Translations under genes and position numbers: made by a program
Assembly: GCA_965247665.1 (NCBI GenBank)
Contig: CBDFHH010000004.1
Coordinates: forward strand, 930,001 to 994,000
DNA: 64,000 bases
Reading direction: 5' to 3'
Source of the DNA: CAUZWH01 sp965247665
GTDB lineage: Bacteria; Pseudomonadota; Alphaproteobacteria; SHVV01
In this document: piece after piece, positions 1 to 8,531 of the stretch
How positions within the stretch are numbered: position 1 is the first letter of the stretch
How the letters are laid out: each line of letters opens with the position of its first letter
Notes under the pieces: model-generated
Database searches by the model: none
What the model was told of the DNA's origin: nothing
Seen by the model: the letters and a program-made list of their open reading frames with translations, nothing else

Positions 1-42
1 GGACCCAAACCAGAAGTTCAGAACATCGTCTGGGAACGCCAT
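1..42 (-). CDS. DUF924 family protein, N-terminal fragment
   Basis: Only the first 14 codons are in the window; the gene runs off the left edge. The peptide begins MAFPDDVLNFWFG, and the DVLNFWFG string is the usual opening of DUF924 proteins (small alpha-helical, TPR-like fold, function unknown). A strong AAGGAG ribosome site lies a few bases upstream on the minus strand, which fixes the ATG at 42. The DUF938 gene ends 12 bases upstream, so the two are probably co-transcribed. The family call rests on a short string. Confidence 0.7.
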   Translation of the reverse strand, partial: MAFPDDVLNFWFGS

Positions 43-54
43 CGCAACTCCTTT

Positions 55-669
55 TCAGCGGCGCCGATAAACGACCGACAGGTTGTTGGCCGGCATCTCG
101 ACGGTCTCGACATGGTCGAGACCGTTCGCCGTGGCACACGCGATCACGTCTTCGAGGTTGCGGATACCCCATTCGGGATTGCGTGCGCGCAGCGCACGGT
201 CGAACGCCTCGTTGCTGGGTGCGGTGTGGCCGCCGCCGCGGGCGTAGGGTCCATACATGAACAGCGGCGCGTCGGCCGGCAACAGGCTGCCGGCTTTTGC
301 CATCAGGCCTTCGCAGGCGCGCCAGGGCGAGATGTGGATCATGTTGACGTTGAGCATGGCGACAATATCGTGATCCGGATCGGGCCATTCGGCGGCGACG
401 TCGAGCGCCAGCGGCGGCCGCGCGTTGGTTACCCCTTCATACGCGATCCACGCCGCGATACTGGCGCGCAACCGCGCGTCGATGTCGCTCGGTTGCCAGG
501 TTAGGTGCGGAAACCGGGATGCGAACCAAGCCGCATGCTGGCCGGTGCCGCTAGCAATCTCCAGAACCAGCCCGCCGCCCTCGCTCGGCAATATGCGGCG
601 CAGCACCTCCAGGATCGGTTCCCGGTTGCGGTCGCAGGAAGGTGAATGTTCGCGCTGATCGAGGTTCAT
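55..669 (-). CDS. DUF938 family SAM-dependent methyltransferase-like protein
   Basis: 204 residues, the usual DUF938 length. The N-terminal part holds a class I methyltransferase motif I (VLEIASGTGQHAAWFA, about residues 35-50), followed by a QPSDID segment where the acidic residue normally contacts the SAM ribose. The substrate is unknown; some family members are annotated as methyltransferases by fold only. It opens a short minus-strand unit with the DUF924 gene. The gene to the right is divergent, so a promoter should lie in 670-796, but I see no convincing one. Confidence 0.8.
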   Translation of the reverse strand: MNLDQREHSPSCDRNREPILEVLRRILPSEGGGLVLEIASGTGQHAAWFASRFPHLTWQPSDIDARLRASIAAWIAYEGVTNARPPLALDVAAEWPDPDHDIVAMLNVNMIHISPWRACEGLMAKAGSLLPADAPLFMYGPYARGGGHTAPSNEAFDRALRARNPEWGIRNLEDVIACATANGLDHVETVEMPANNLSVVYRRR

Positions 670-796
670 GCGGGGCGCAACTTAGGGGTTCGACCTCCTG
701 CGCTCAAGCGCGCCAAAGCGTTTGGCGAGGGCCGGGCTTCCGTGTAAGAAAGTAGCCGCGTCGCCGGGCTGAGCGGCGCGGCAGCCTCTCAAAGAA

Positions 797-1366
797 ATGG
801 ATCGCGAAAAGCGCAAGCGCACGCGCTCGGTCGAGGCCGGGGATGTTTTCCTTGTCGCTCTATGCGTGGCAAGCGCAGTCGCCTGCACCGTGATGCGCGG
901 GTGGGAGGGGTTCGCCCGTGCGCTGTTGTTCGCGATCACACTGATCCTGCAGATCGCGCCGATCATGTTGATTTCGATGCTGATGGCGGCGTACGTCCAG
1001 GTGCTGGTGCCGCACGATTCGGTGTCGAAATGGCTGGGGCGCGAATCCGGCATGCGGGGATTGCTGATCGCATCGGCAGCAGGTGCCATCATACCGGGCG
1101 GGCCGTGGGTGTCGTTTCCACTGGTGTTGGCGCTGGCGATCGCAGGCGCCGATATCGGCGCGCTGGTAGCGTTCCTCAGCGCGTGGGCCGTCATCCCGAT
1201 TAGCCGACTGCTGGTTTGGGAGATGCCGTTCCTGGGCGGCGAGTTCGTTCTGGTACGGATGATCGTGTCGCTGCCGATTCCCGTTCTCGCGGGTCTGATC
1301 GCGCGCCGGATCCCGTTGGTTGTCGATCCCCCGGGGCGCGGTATGGCGCGGGTCGAGGATGAGTGA
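797..1366 (+). CDS. Half-size permease, ArsP_1/DUF318-like (first of pair)
   Basis: 189 residues: a short basic N-terminus, then about four to five hydrophobic helices. The central glycine/proline turn (AAGAIIPGGPWVSFPL, about residues 97-112) and the following helix resemble the repeat unit of ArsP_1/DUF318 permeases, which normally carry two such units in one chain of about 300-350 residues. The substrate is unknown. It overlaps the next gene by 8 bases (ATGAGTGA), implying coupled translation and a two-chain permease. Family assignment is by pattern only. Confidence 0.65.
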   Translation: MDREKRKRTRSVEAGDVFLVALCVASAVACTVMRGWEGFARALLFAITLILQIAPIMLISMLMAAYVQVLVPHDSVSKWLGRESGMRGLLIASAAGAIIPGGPWVSFPLVLALAIAGADIGALVAFLSAWAVIPISRLLVWEMPFLGGEFVLVRMIVSLPIPVLAGLIARRIPLVVDPPGRGMARVEDE

Positions 1367-1874
1367 CGCGCTGCTAATATCGCTCGCGGTGGTGACCGTG
1401 GTCACGGCGATCCTCGGTGCGATCGCCTGGCACCGCCCTGGACGCCTCGACGTCCAGGGCTTCAGACTCGCGACCCTGCAGTTGCGAACGATGGGGCCGC
1501 GAGTTCTTCTCGGGATTTTGGCGGCGAGCTTCATCGCCGAATTGCTGCCCAAGGACGTCGTCGCCGAACTCGCCGGCCCGGATTCAGGCTGGCAGGGCAT
1601 CCTGTTAGCGACCGCGATCGGCGCAGCGGTGCCAACCGGTCCCATGGTGCTGTTTCCGGTCGCCGTCGCGCTGTTGGAGGTCGGGGTCGGGGTACCGCAG
1701 ATCGTGGCCTTCGTAACGAGTTGGGGACTGCTTGCGGTTCACCGCTTGATCGTTTGGGAAATACCGCTGATGGGCGTGAACTTCGTCGTCGTGCGACTGG
1801 CGGCGAGTGTCCTGTTCGTACCGCTGAGCGGGTTCGGCGCCGGGTGGCTGATGCTGGCCTTCGGGATGCGGTAG
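1359..1874 (+). CDS. Half-size permease, ArsP_1/DUF318-like (second of pair)
   Basis: 171 residues from the ATG at 1359 (MSDALLISLAVV), chosen because it overlaps the previous stop; an earlier in-frame ATG at 1320 lies deep inside the upstream gene. It is a paralog of its neighbour: the same turn appears as AIGAAVPTGPMVLFPV, followed by a helix containing HRLIVWEIPLMG, which matches SRLLVWEMPFLG in the partner. Each chain has one of the two repeats of a full permease, so the functional unit is probably a heterodimer. The transported substrate cannot be inferred. Confidence 0.65.
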   Translation: MSDALLISLAVVTVVTAILGAIAWHRPGRLDVQGFRLATLQLRTMGPRVLLGILAASFIAELLPKDVVAELAGPDSGWQGILLATAIGAAVPTGPMVLFPVAVALLEVGVGVPQIVAFVTSWGLLAVHRLIVWEIPLMGVNFVVVRLAASVLFVPLSGFGAGWLMLAFGMR

Positions 1875-1977
1875 CGACCGGGAGTGACGCGGTCGCGTCG
1901 TCGTGCGCCGGCTGGCGGCGCCCTTCCCAAGCCACTAAGATCGCGTGCCGAGCCTACGAAACCGATGGGAGCGATCG

Positions 1978-2895
1978 ATGGGTGAGAGGGCTTACATCAA
2001 CGAAGTCGGGCTGCGGGACGGCCTGCAGATCCATCCCTATTTCGTTGCTACCGACGACAAGCTGCGTCTGATCGACGCGCTGATCGAAGCCGGAATCGAG
2101 TCGTTCGAGGCCACCAGCTTCGTCTCGCCCAAGGCGGTGCCGCAAATGGCCGACGCGGGCGAGCTGTACGCCCGGCTGCCGCAACGCGAGCGGATCGCTT
2201 ATCACGCGCTGGTACCGAACGAACGCGGCTACGACCGCGCGATCGAAGCGGGCGCGGAGTCGGTGGCGGTCGTTGTCGCCGCCAGCGACACGCTGAACCG
2301 CAAGAACATTAACATGACGCTGGAAGAGGCACTGGCGGTGTGCACGACCGTACTCGGCAGGGCCGACAAGGAGGGCATTGCTGCTCGTGCCTACGTGTCG
2401 GCGGCATGCGGTTGCCCTTACGAAGGCCAAGTCGCCGCGGAAACGGTGATCGCGGTGGCCGATCGGATGTTCGATGCCGGGGCCCAAGACGTGGCGATTG
2501 CGGACTCGATCGGCGCAGGCAATCCGGCGCAGATCGGCGCCATCTTCGCCGAACTGGTGAGGAAGTACGACACCGATCGGTTGTCAGGTCATTTCCACGA
2601 TACGAGAGCGATGGGTTTGGCGATGGTTTGGGCATCCATCGCCGAGGGTATCCGGCGCTTCGACAGCTCGATCGGCGGGCTCGGCGGCTGTCCCTTTGCG
2701 CCGGGGGCGTCGGGCAATCTCGCAACCGAGGATCTGGTCTATATGCTCAACCAATCGGGGTTCGAGACCAGTATCGATATCGACAAGCTGCGCCATGCGG
2801 TCACCGTCGCAGGCCAAATCACAAGTCGGCATCTCGGCGGCCGTATTGCCGATTACTTCGCGTCACAGGATCAACGGGCCGCTGCGACCGGATAG
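1978..2895 (+). CDS. Hydroxymethylglutaryl-CoA lyase
   Basis: 305 residues from the ATG at 1978, preceded by a GGGAG-like site; this gives the usual HMGL-type start (YINEVGLRDGLQ). TIM-barrel enzyme that cleaves HMG-CoA to acetoacetate and acetyl-CoA at the end of leucine breakdown. Visible signatures: EVGLRDGLQ with the catalytic Arg-Asp (about residues 8-16), the metal-binding HFHDTRAMG, and the glycine-rich loop GGLGGCPFAPGASGN carrying the active-site cysteine. No leucine pathway genes are adjacent, so a related acyl-CoA lyase role is possible. Confidence 0.88.
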   Translation: MGERAYINEVGLRDGLQIHPYFVATDDKLRLIDALIEAGIESFEATSFVSPKAVPQMADAGELYARLPQRERIAYHALVPNERGYDRAIEAGAESVAVVVAASDTLNRKNINMTLEEALAVCTTVLGRADKEGIAARAYVSAACGCPYEGQVAAETVIAVADRMFDAGAQDVAIADSIGAGNPAQIGAIFAELVRKYDTDRLSGHFHDTRAMGLAMVWASIAEGIRRFDSSIGGLGGCPFAPGASGNLATEDLVYMLNQSGFETSIDIDKLRHAVTVAGQITSRHLGGRIADYFASQDQRAAATG

Positions 2896-2951
2896 CGGGG
2901 TGCGGTCAATGCAGTCGCACGCTTGAGGTTGCGCCACCCAATCGTCATAAT

Positions 2952-2972
2952 CCGAACCGAGGTTCTTTTTGG
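2952..2972 (+). terminator. Weak intrinsic terminator after the HMG-CoA lyase gene
   Basis: GAAC-CGAG-GTTC (2954-2965) forms a 4-bp stem with a four-base loop, followed at once by TTTTT (2966-2970). It lies 56 bases after the lyase stop and before the GTG of the Sel1 gene. The stem is short, so termination may be partial. Confidence 0.4.
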
Positions 2973-3024
2973 TGCATCCGTTCGTTTTGGTTAACTCAAT
3001 CCAGCCGACGTCGCCGGAGTAGCT

Positions 3025-3813
3025 GTGCGCATCGCACTGCGCATTTGCCTATTTGCGGTTCTGCTGACCTTCGCCTACGGCCTTCCGGCTGGAGCGCAGA
3101 ACAAGGTTGGCGTGCCGACGACCTACGGCGATGCGATGCGCTGGTACGGAAATGCCGCCAAGGCCGGTCACCCGCAGGCCCAGTTCTATTTGGGATACAT
3201 GTACGAGACCGGCGTGCGCATCGCCAAGGATACGGCGAAGGCTGCCCTGTGGTATCGCCGTGCCGGCGAGCAGGAACATGTTCAGGCGCAGTACAATTTG
3301 GCGCAGCTGTATCTGCGCGGCGATGGCGTTTTGCGAGATCCGGCCGCCGCCGCGGCGTGGTACCGCCGTGCGGCTGGAGCGGGAATGCTCGATGCTCAAT
3401 ACGCGCTGGCTGCGCTGCTCGAAGCGGGCGATGGTCTTGCCGTGGACCTGCGCGAAGCGGCCGAATGGTATCAGCGCGCCGCCGACCAAGGCTCGGCCGA
3501 CGCGGCGAACAACCTCGCAATCCTGCTCATGCGGGGCGAGGTTATCGAGCGAGAGGTCTCACGCGCGCTTGAACTCTACCGCTTTGCCGCCGAAGCCGGC
3601 CTCGCCAATGCGCAGTTCAATCTGGCGGCGGCTTACATCAGCGGCGAGGGGATCGAGCCGGACTATGTGCTTGCTCACCGTTGGCTCAAAGCTTCCGCGA
3701 ATCAGGATCAGGTCACCGCGGTGGCGGACCAGGCCAGACGCATCCTGCCCGAACTGGAAAAGCGCATGACGCCCGAGCAGCTCGAACGGGCGCGACAGGG
3801 GGCGGGGGACTAG
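3025..3813 (+). CDS. Secreted Sel1-repeat (TPR-like) protein
   Basis: 262 residues with a GTG start behind CGGAGT. Residues 1-24 form a Sec signal peptide (hydrophobic LRICLFAVLLTFAYGLPAGAQ, cleavage near AGA-QN). The rest is a run of about six Sel1/TPR helical repeats, recognisable from A-x-x-W-Y-R-R-A, G-x-x-x-A-Q-Y-x-L and G-x-G-V elements (for example AALWYRRAGEQEHVQAQYNLAQLYLRGDGV). Such proteins are periplasmic protein-binding scaffolds. It converges with the ABC operon to the right, with only 7 bases between stops. Confidence 0.85.
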   Translation: MRIALRICLFAVLLTFAYGLPAGAQNKVGVPTTYGDAMRWYGNAAKAGHPQAQFYLGYMYETGVRIAKDTAKAALWYRRAGEQEHVQAQYNLAQLYLRGDGVLRDPAAAAAWYRRAAGAGMLDAQYALAALLEAGDGLAVDLREAAEWYQRAADQGSADAANNLAILLMRGEVIEREVSRALELYRFAAEAGLANAQFNLAAAYISGEGIEPDYVLAHRWLKASANQDQVTAVADQARRILPELEKRMTPEQLERARQGAGD

Positions 3814-3820
3814 CTCGTCG

Positions 3821-4660
3821 CTATTGAGCGCTGCGTTCCCGTTCCAGCACGCGCCATTTCGACAGCCGATATTCGATGAATTGCACGAACTGGGTGATCA
3901 TCACGCCCATGATCGCGACCAGTACGATCGGCACAAACAGGCGGTCGGTGGCGAACGCGTTGGCAAATCGGACGATCAATCCACCGAGTCCGGTGACCGC
4001 GGTGAACAGTTCGGCTACGACCATGCCGATAATCGCCAAGCCTACGGCGAGGCGGATGCCTGCCATGATAAACGGCAACGCGTAGGGCAGCACGATCTTG
4101 AAAAAAATCTGCCGCTCGCTGGCACAGAAGGCGCGGCCGATCTCCATAAGTGAGCCGCGAACATCCTTCATCCCCGCATAGGTGTTGATGATCACCGGAA
4201 AAATCGCGATCGATACGATGATGGTGATCTTACCGCCGATCTGCAGCCCCGCGACCAGGGTAATCAGCGGCACCAGCGCGATGCGGGGAATGGCGTAAAG
4301 CGCGTTGACGTAGGGATCGATGATGTATTCGAACAGCCAGATCCGGGCCATGGCGACACCGAAGACAATACCGCCGATGATCGAGATCACCATGCCGATT
4401 GCGAACGGCACCATGCTTGCCATGAAGGCTTCGATCAGGGTGCCGTCGGCGGTGATGATCCAGGCGGCGCGGACGATCGCCGACGGGTAGCTCATGAACA
4501 GTTCATTGCCTTCGCGACCCGCGAATTCCCAGAAGATGAAGAACAGGATGACCGCGACGACGCGGACCAGGTTCGGCCGCTCTTTGAAGCGCGCCGAGAG
4601 CGTCGTCGGTTCGTCAGCCTGTACGGCCGGTACCGGCGTGGCTTTTTCGTCGACGGCCAT
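3821..4660 (-). CDS. ABC permease, NitT/TauT (SsuC) type
   Basis: 279 residues, about six membrane helices after a 30-residue cytoplasmic N-terminus. The EAA loop that docks on the ATPase is visible as EIGRAFCASERQIFFKIVLPYALP (about residues 168-195). Family members import nitrate, sulfonates or pyrimidine precursors. It overlaps the ATPase stop by one base (TAATG), so the two are coupled. It is last in the minus-strand cluster, and a second permease (6925-7779) is present, so the membrane unit may be a heterodimer. The substrate is unknown. Confidence 0.88.
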   Translation of the reverse strand: MAVDEKATPVPAVQADEPTTLSARFKERPNLVRVVAVILFFIFWEFAGREGNELFMSYPSAIVRAAWIITADGTLIEAFMASMVPFAIGMVISIIGGIVFGVAMARIWLFEYIIDPYVNALYAIPRIALVPLITLVAGLQIGGKITIIVSIAIFPVIINTYAGMKDVRGSLMEIGRAFCASERQIFFKIVLPYALPFIMAGIRLAVGLAIIGMVVAELFTAVTGLGGLIVRFANAFATDRLFVPIVLVAIMGVMITQFVQFIEYRLSKWRVLERERSAQ

Positions 4661-5472
4661 TACCGCTCGCTCCGCAGCATCGCGCGAATCTCGGCCCGCG
4701 CCGAAACGAAGTCAGGGTTCGCGCGCACGTCGCTGTCCATGCGGTCGCCGGCAACCGGTGATTCGATAATCCGTTTGATCTTGCCTGGCCGTTGCGTGAA
4801 CACCACGACCCGGTCGGAGACCACCAGCGACTCGTCAATCGAATGGGTGACGAACAAAACGGTGGTCTTCAATTGTTCCCAGATCTTGAGAAAGTCTTCT
4901 TGCAGCTGCTCCCGGGTCTGCGCGTCGAGCGCGCCGAACGGCTCGTCCATCAAGAGCAGGATCGGCTGCCGCATTAACGCGCGCGCAATACCGACGCGCT
5001 GCTGCATACCGCCCGACAGCTCATGCGGATAGTGACCTTCAAATCCGCGCAGGCCAACCAGATCGAGATATTGATCGGCGGTCGCTTCGCGTTCGGATCT
5101 CGATACGCCATCGATTTCGAGTGGGAAGCAGATATTGTCGAGTACGGTGCGCCAGGGCAGCAATCCGAAATCCTGGAACACCATGCAGGCGTCTTTGCGC
5201 GGTTCGTGGACGAGTGTTCCCGCGACCGTGATTTCGCCGCCTTCGGCTTCGAGCAGGCCGGCGACCATGCGCAGCAGGGTGGTTTTTCCGCAGCCGCTCG
5301 GTCCGAGCAGACACAAGAACTCGCCCGTTCTGACGTCGAGGCTGACATCGTCAAGCGCGGTCATCATGCCGCTTTCATCGGCCGCGAAAGTCTCGGTTGC
5401 ACGCACCTTGAAGCGTTTGACGACGTTGCTGATCGTCACCATAACGCCGTTCACGGCGGCCGCATCGTTCAT
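4660..5472 (-). CDS. ABC transporter ATPase, NitT/TauT (SsuB/TauB) type
   Basis: 270 residues. Walker A GPSGCGKT (about residues 58-65), Q-loop VFQDFGLLPWRTV, signature LSGGMQQRVGIARAL, Walker B ILLLMDEPFGALD and switch His (VTHSIDES) are all present, so this is a competent ATPase. SsuB/TauB-type chains are usually 240-270 residues. It is the only ATPase in the cluster and must energise both permeases. The stop overlaps the downstream permease ATG, and the HDO1 gene ends 23 bases upstream. Confidence 0.92.
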   Translation of the reverse strand: MNDAAAVNGVMVTISNVVKRFKVRATETFAADESGMMTALDDVSLDVRTGEFLCLLGPSGCGKTTLLRMVAGLLEAEGGEITVAGTLVHEPRKDACMVFQDFGLLPWRTVLDNICFPLEIDGVSRSEREATADQYLDLVGLRGFEGHYPHELSGGMQQRVGIARALMRQPILLLMDEPFGALDAQTREQLQEDFLKIWEQLKTTVLFVTHSIDESLVVSDRVVVFTQRPGKIKRIIESPVAGDRMDSDVRANPDFVSARAEIRAMLRSER

Positions 5473-5495
5473 CTGATCACCCCAATCCGGCGCCG

Positions 5496-6191
5496 CTAGT
5501 GCAGCGTTTTCATATGTTCCCAGACGTCGTCATACATGACGAACATGACGTCGACGGTCTTGCGTACGGTGTGCAATACCAGCGCACGGTCGGCGTCGGT
5601 CGCTGCGAATTGGTCGAGGAGTTCACGTCCGGCATCGGAATGATCCTCGTCGGCCTTGTCGTGGACGTACCAATAGTCGAGCGCTTCTCCTTCGAGCCCG
5701 AACTTCTCTTGCAGCGTATCGGCGATACGACCGTAAAGCCCCGGAATCTGCGCCTCGCCGGCGAGCATGTGAGCCGCGACGCCCTCGACGAAGCGGCTGC
5801 ACGCATCCGAGAAATACGCCTTGAAGGCCAACGCGCCCGCGCAATAGTCGACGCTGTACATTGCCCCCTTGCTGAGCCCGAGCCCTTTGGCGTAGTTGAG
5901 ATAGAGCTTGTGGTGAGAGACGCCATTGGCGAACAGGCGGCCGGTCGCCTCTTCGTACGAAACCTCGGCAATGCGCTCACGCCAATCGGGATCGGGACAG
6001 GCGACGTAGAGCCGGCCGTGATAGTTGTGGTTGTGCAGCGTGATAATGCTGTGCTGCTTGCAGAAGTAACGGATCTGTTCGAGATTGTGAGTCCCCTCGA
6101 CCATGCCCTGCCACAGGGGATGCCCGTAGTTGGGTCGTTGCTTGTGGATCGCGTTGATCCCGTCGAGTACGTCGGCGGTCGTCATCGCCAT
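5496..6191 (-). CDS. Heme-oxygenase-like diiron-type enzyme, paralog 1 (HDO/PqqC/TenA fold)
   Basis: 231 residues. The open frame extends far upstream to 6827, but that part only shadows the neighbouring gene; the ATG at 6191 has GGAG seven bases upstream and gives the same length as the three paralogs. Shared blocks: LHNHNYHGRLYV, YEEATGRLFANGVSH, AAHMLAGEA and VHDKADEDHSDAG. The last holds H-x3-D-x2-H, the third metal motif of HDO-type non-heme diiron oxygenases. This is the most divergent of the four (EEATG for EEGTG, IITLHN for IIPLHN). The reaction is unknown. Confidence 0.8.
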   Translation of the reverse strand: MAMTTADVLDGINAIHKQRPNYGHPLWQGMVEGTHNLEQIRYFCKQHSIITLHNHNYHGRLYVACPDPDWRERIAEVSYEEATGRLFANGVSHHKLYLNYAKGLGLSKGAMYSVDYCAGALAFKAYFSDACSRFVEGVAAHMLAGEAQIPGLYGRIADTLQEKFGLEGEALDYWYVHDKADEDHSDAGRELLDQFAATDADRALVLHTVRKTVDVMFVMYDDVWEHMKTLH

Positions 6192-6205
6192 TGTCGTTCT
6201 CCGAA

Positions 6206-6904
6206 CTAGGCTGCTTCCTGCATGACCCGCCAAGTGTCGGCGGTCAGCAGATTCATCATGTCGATGGTCTCGCGCACGACGCTGAGCACAAGCCGAAAAT
6301 CGGTCTCGTCCTTGGCAAACTCCTCGAGAAGCTGCCGCCCGATACCAGAGTGGTCTTCGTCGGCCACATCGTGAACGACCCAGAACGCGACGTGCTCGTC
6401 GGCAAGGCCGAAGTTCTTCTTGAGATGTTCGGCGATGCTGCTGAAGTAGCCCGGCCCCTGCGCCTCGCCGGCCAGCATGTGCGCCGATACGCCTTCGAGA
6501 AAGGTCTTCTCGCACATGTCGGTAAAGTAGGCCTTGAAGGCGAGGGCGCCGGGGCAGTAGCGCGTGTTTTTCATTTCGTCGCGCGGGATCCCCAGACCCT
6601 CCCCGAAGCGGTAATAGAGCTCGTTGTGGGATACGCCGTCGGCATAGAGGCGGCCCGTACCTTCTTCGTAAACCACCTCGGCGATCATCTCGCGCCACTT
6701 CGGATCGGGGCAGTGGACGTAGAGCCGGCCGTGATAATTGTGGTTGTGCAACGGGATGATGCCGTGTTGGCGGGCGAATTCCTTGATCATTGGCAAGGGC
6801 AGCGTGCCCTGTATCAGCCCCTGCCACATCGGCTGTTCCCAGAACTTGTTCTCGGCATGCATCTCGTCGATGCGCGCCAGTGTCTTGTCTACATCCAGGC
6901 CCAT
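6206..6904 (-). CDS. Heme-oxygenase-like diiron-type enzyme, paralog 2 (HDO/PqqC/TenA fold)
   Basis: 232 residues, 14 bases upstream of paralog 1. All-helical fold inferred from similarity to PqqC/TenA/CADD-type proteins. Candidate metal ligands lie in HNHNYHG (about residues 53-59), EEGTGRLYADGVSH, SAHMLAGEA and VVHDVADEDHSGIG; the last gives H-x3-D-x2-H. It is close to paralog 4, sharing strings such as GRLYVHCPDPKWREMIAEVV. HDO enzymes oxidise amines, acids or amino acids with O2; here the substrate is probably what the neighbouring ABC transporter imports (inference). Confidence 0.82.
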   Translation of the reverse strand: MGLDVDKTLARIDEMHAENKFWEQPMWQGLIQGTLPLPMIKEFARQHGIIPLHNHNYHGRLYVHCPDPKWREMIAEVVYEEGTGRLYADGVSHNELYYRFGEGLGIPRDEMKNTRYCPGALAFKAYFTDMCEKTFLEGVSAHMLAGEAQGPGYFSSIAEHLKKNFGLADEHVAFWVVHDVADEDHSGIGRQLLEEFAKDETDFRLVLSVVRETIDMMNLLTADTWRVMQEAA

Positions 6905-6924
6905 ATCGATCGCTCCCTGATGGA

Positions 6925-7779
6925 TTAGCCCTGTACGCGTTCCTTTTCGAGGATACGCCAGCGCGAGATGCGCCGTTCCAGCGCCATCACGAGTTCGGTC
7001 AGGACTATGCCGAACGCGCCCACCACGATGATCAGGAAATACATCGGCGCGGTTTCAAACTGGTCGCTGGTCTCGCGGATCCAGCCGCCAAAGCCGACCA
7101 TGGCGGTGAAGAACTCGGCGATGATCATGCCGATGATACCGAGTCCGACCGCCAGCCGGGCGCCCGACATGATGTAGGGTATCGATCCCGGCAGAATGAT
7201 TTTGAAGAAGATCTGCCGCTCGGTCGCGCCGAAGGCGCGGCCGATATCGAGCATCGACCCGCGCGTGTCCTTGATGCCGACATAGGTGTTGATGATCATC
7301 GGGAAGATCGCCACCGACAGAATGAGCATCACCTTCGAGGTGGTTTCAAGGCCGAACCAGAGAATGAACAGCGGCACCAACGCCGGCTTGGGGATCGCGT
7401 AAAAGCCGTTGATAAACGGGTCGAGCACGTATTCGGCCTGCCACCATAGCGCCAGCACGACGCCGATCGCGGTGCCGATGACGATCGACAACACCGTGCC
7501 GATGATGAAGTGCTCCATGCTCTGGCTGAACAGCAGGATGAAGGTGCCGTCCTCGATCATCCGCACTGCGGCTTGGTAGATCTCCGACGGGGGAACGATG
7601 AACAGCGGGTCGGCGTCTTTGGCCCAGAACTCCCAACCGACAAAGAACACCACGAGCGAGGCGATGCGGACGACATTGGGGTGGTTCTTCAACCACTTGG
7701 CGATTGCGCCCAGCGATAAATCGCTGGCCAACGCGCGCGCCTCCGCTGTCGTGCGTTCGCTGTCGCTGGGTGCGGCCAT
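6925..7779 (-). CDS. Second ABC permease, NitT/TauT (SsuC) type
   Basis: 284 residues from the ATG at 7779 (MAAPSDSE), chosen because the upstream gene ends at 7782; a longer reading to 7845 would overlap it. About six membrane helices; EAA loop DIGRAFGATERQIFFKIILPGSIP. It is a clear paralog of the permease at 3821-4660 (shared GRAF-ATERQIFFKI and IIGMIIAEFFTA-type strings). Two different permeases with one ATPase and one binding protein suggest a heterodimeric channel. It lies between two HDO genes and belongs to the same unit. Confidence 0.88.
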   Translation of the reverse strand: MAAPSDSERTTAEARALASDLSLGAIAKWLKNHPNVVRIASLVVFFVGWEFWAKDADPLFIVPPSEIYQAAVRMIEDGTFILLFSQSMEHFIIGTVLSIVIGTAIGVVLALWWQAEYVLDPFINGFYAIPKPALVPLFILWFGLETTSKVMLILSVAIFPMIINTYVGIKDTRGSMLDIGRAFGATERQIFFKIILPGSIPYIMSGARLAVGLGIIGMIIAEFFTAMVGFGGWIRETSDQFETAPMYFLIIVVGAFGIVLTELVMALERRISRWRILEKERVQG

Positions 7780-7781
7780 GG

Positions 7782-8480
7782 CTAGTGAACGGCTTTGACG
7801 GTTTCGTAGATCGAGTCGTACATCAACTTCATCATGTCGAGGCATTCGCCGACGGTACGCAAGACGCGTCCAAAATCCTCCTCGGTCCGCGCGAACTCGC
7901 TGAGCAACTCGCGGCCGATGCCGGCGTGATCGTCGTCGGCCACCTCGTGCACGGTGAAGAACATGACGTCTTCATCGGACAGGCCGTAATGGTTGCGGAG
8001 CGCGTCGGCGCGTTTGCTGCCGTGCGCCGGCACCGGCGCTTCGGCGGCCAGCATGTGGGCCGAGACACCCTCGAGAAAATCCTTGCCGCACACGGCGCTG
8101 AAATAGGCTTTGAACGCGAGGGCGCCGCTGCAATACGGGGTCGCGTAAAGTTCTTCGCGGCTGATATCCAGCGCCTGCGCGAATCGCACGTAGAGTTCGT
8201 GGTGCGAGATACCGTTGGCATAGAGGCGCCCGGTACCTTCCTCGTAGCACACTTCGGCAATCCTCACCCGCCAATTGGGATCCGGGCAGATGACGTAGAG
8301 CCGGCCGTGGTAGTTGTGGTTGTGCAGCGGGATGATGCCGGCCTGCTTGACGCATTCGCGTAGTTGCGCGCGCGACAATTCGCCGGCGCCCCACTCGGTC
8401 CACAGGGGATGGCCAAACAACGGCTTGCTCTTATGGATCTCGGCGATTTCGTCGAGGGTCGAATCGACCGTCCGTACCAC
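7782..8480 (-). CDS. Heme-oxygenase-like diiron-type enzyme, paralog 3 (HDO/PqqC/TenA fold)
   Basis: 232 residues from a GTG at 8480, which has GGAGG five bases upstream and restores the same length as paralogs 2 and 4; a longer ATG reading to 8552 would run through the terminator hairpin. Conserved blocks: IIPLHNHNYHGRLYV, YEEGTGRLYANGISH, SAHMLAAEAPVP (Ala replaces Gly of LAGEA) and VHEVADDDHAGIG. In the last the Asp after the first His is Glu, but H-x3-D-x2-H is kept. It lies directly downstream of the binding-protein gene. Confidence 0.8.
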   Translation of the reverse strand: MVRTVDSTLDEIAEIHKSKPLFGHPLWTEWGAGELSRAQLRECVKQAGIIPLHNHNYHGRLYVICPDPNWRVRIAEVCYEEGTGRLYANGISHHELYVRFAQALDISREELYATPYCSGALAFKAYFSAVCGKDFLEGVSAHMLAAEAPVPAHGSKRADALRNHYGLSDEDVMFFTVHEVADDDHAGIGRELLSEFARTEEDFGRVLRTVGECLDMMKLMYDSIYETVKAVH

Positions 8481-8531
8481 TGCCGCCTCCGTGCTTGTTA
8501 ACCGGATGGGTTTTGCAGAATTAAAAGAAAA

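Noticed and set aside
5496..6827. A single 443-residue fusion protein ending in HDO1
   Set aside because: The extra N-terminal part is Arg/Pro-rich and overlaps the HDO2 gene in another frame. A ribosome site and paralog length place the start at 6191.
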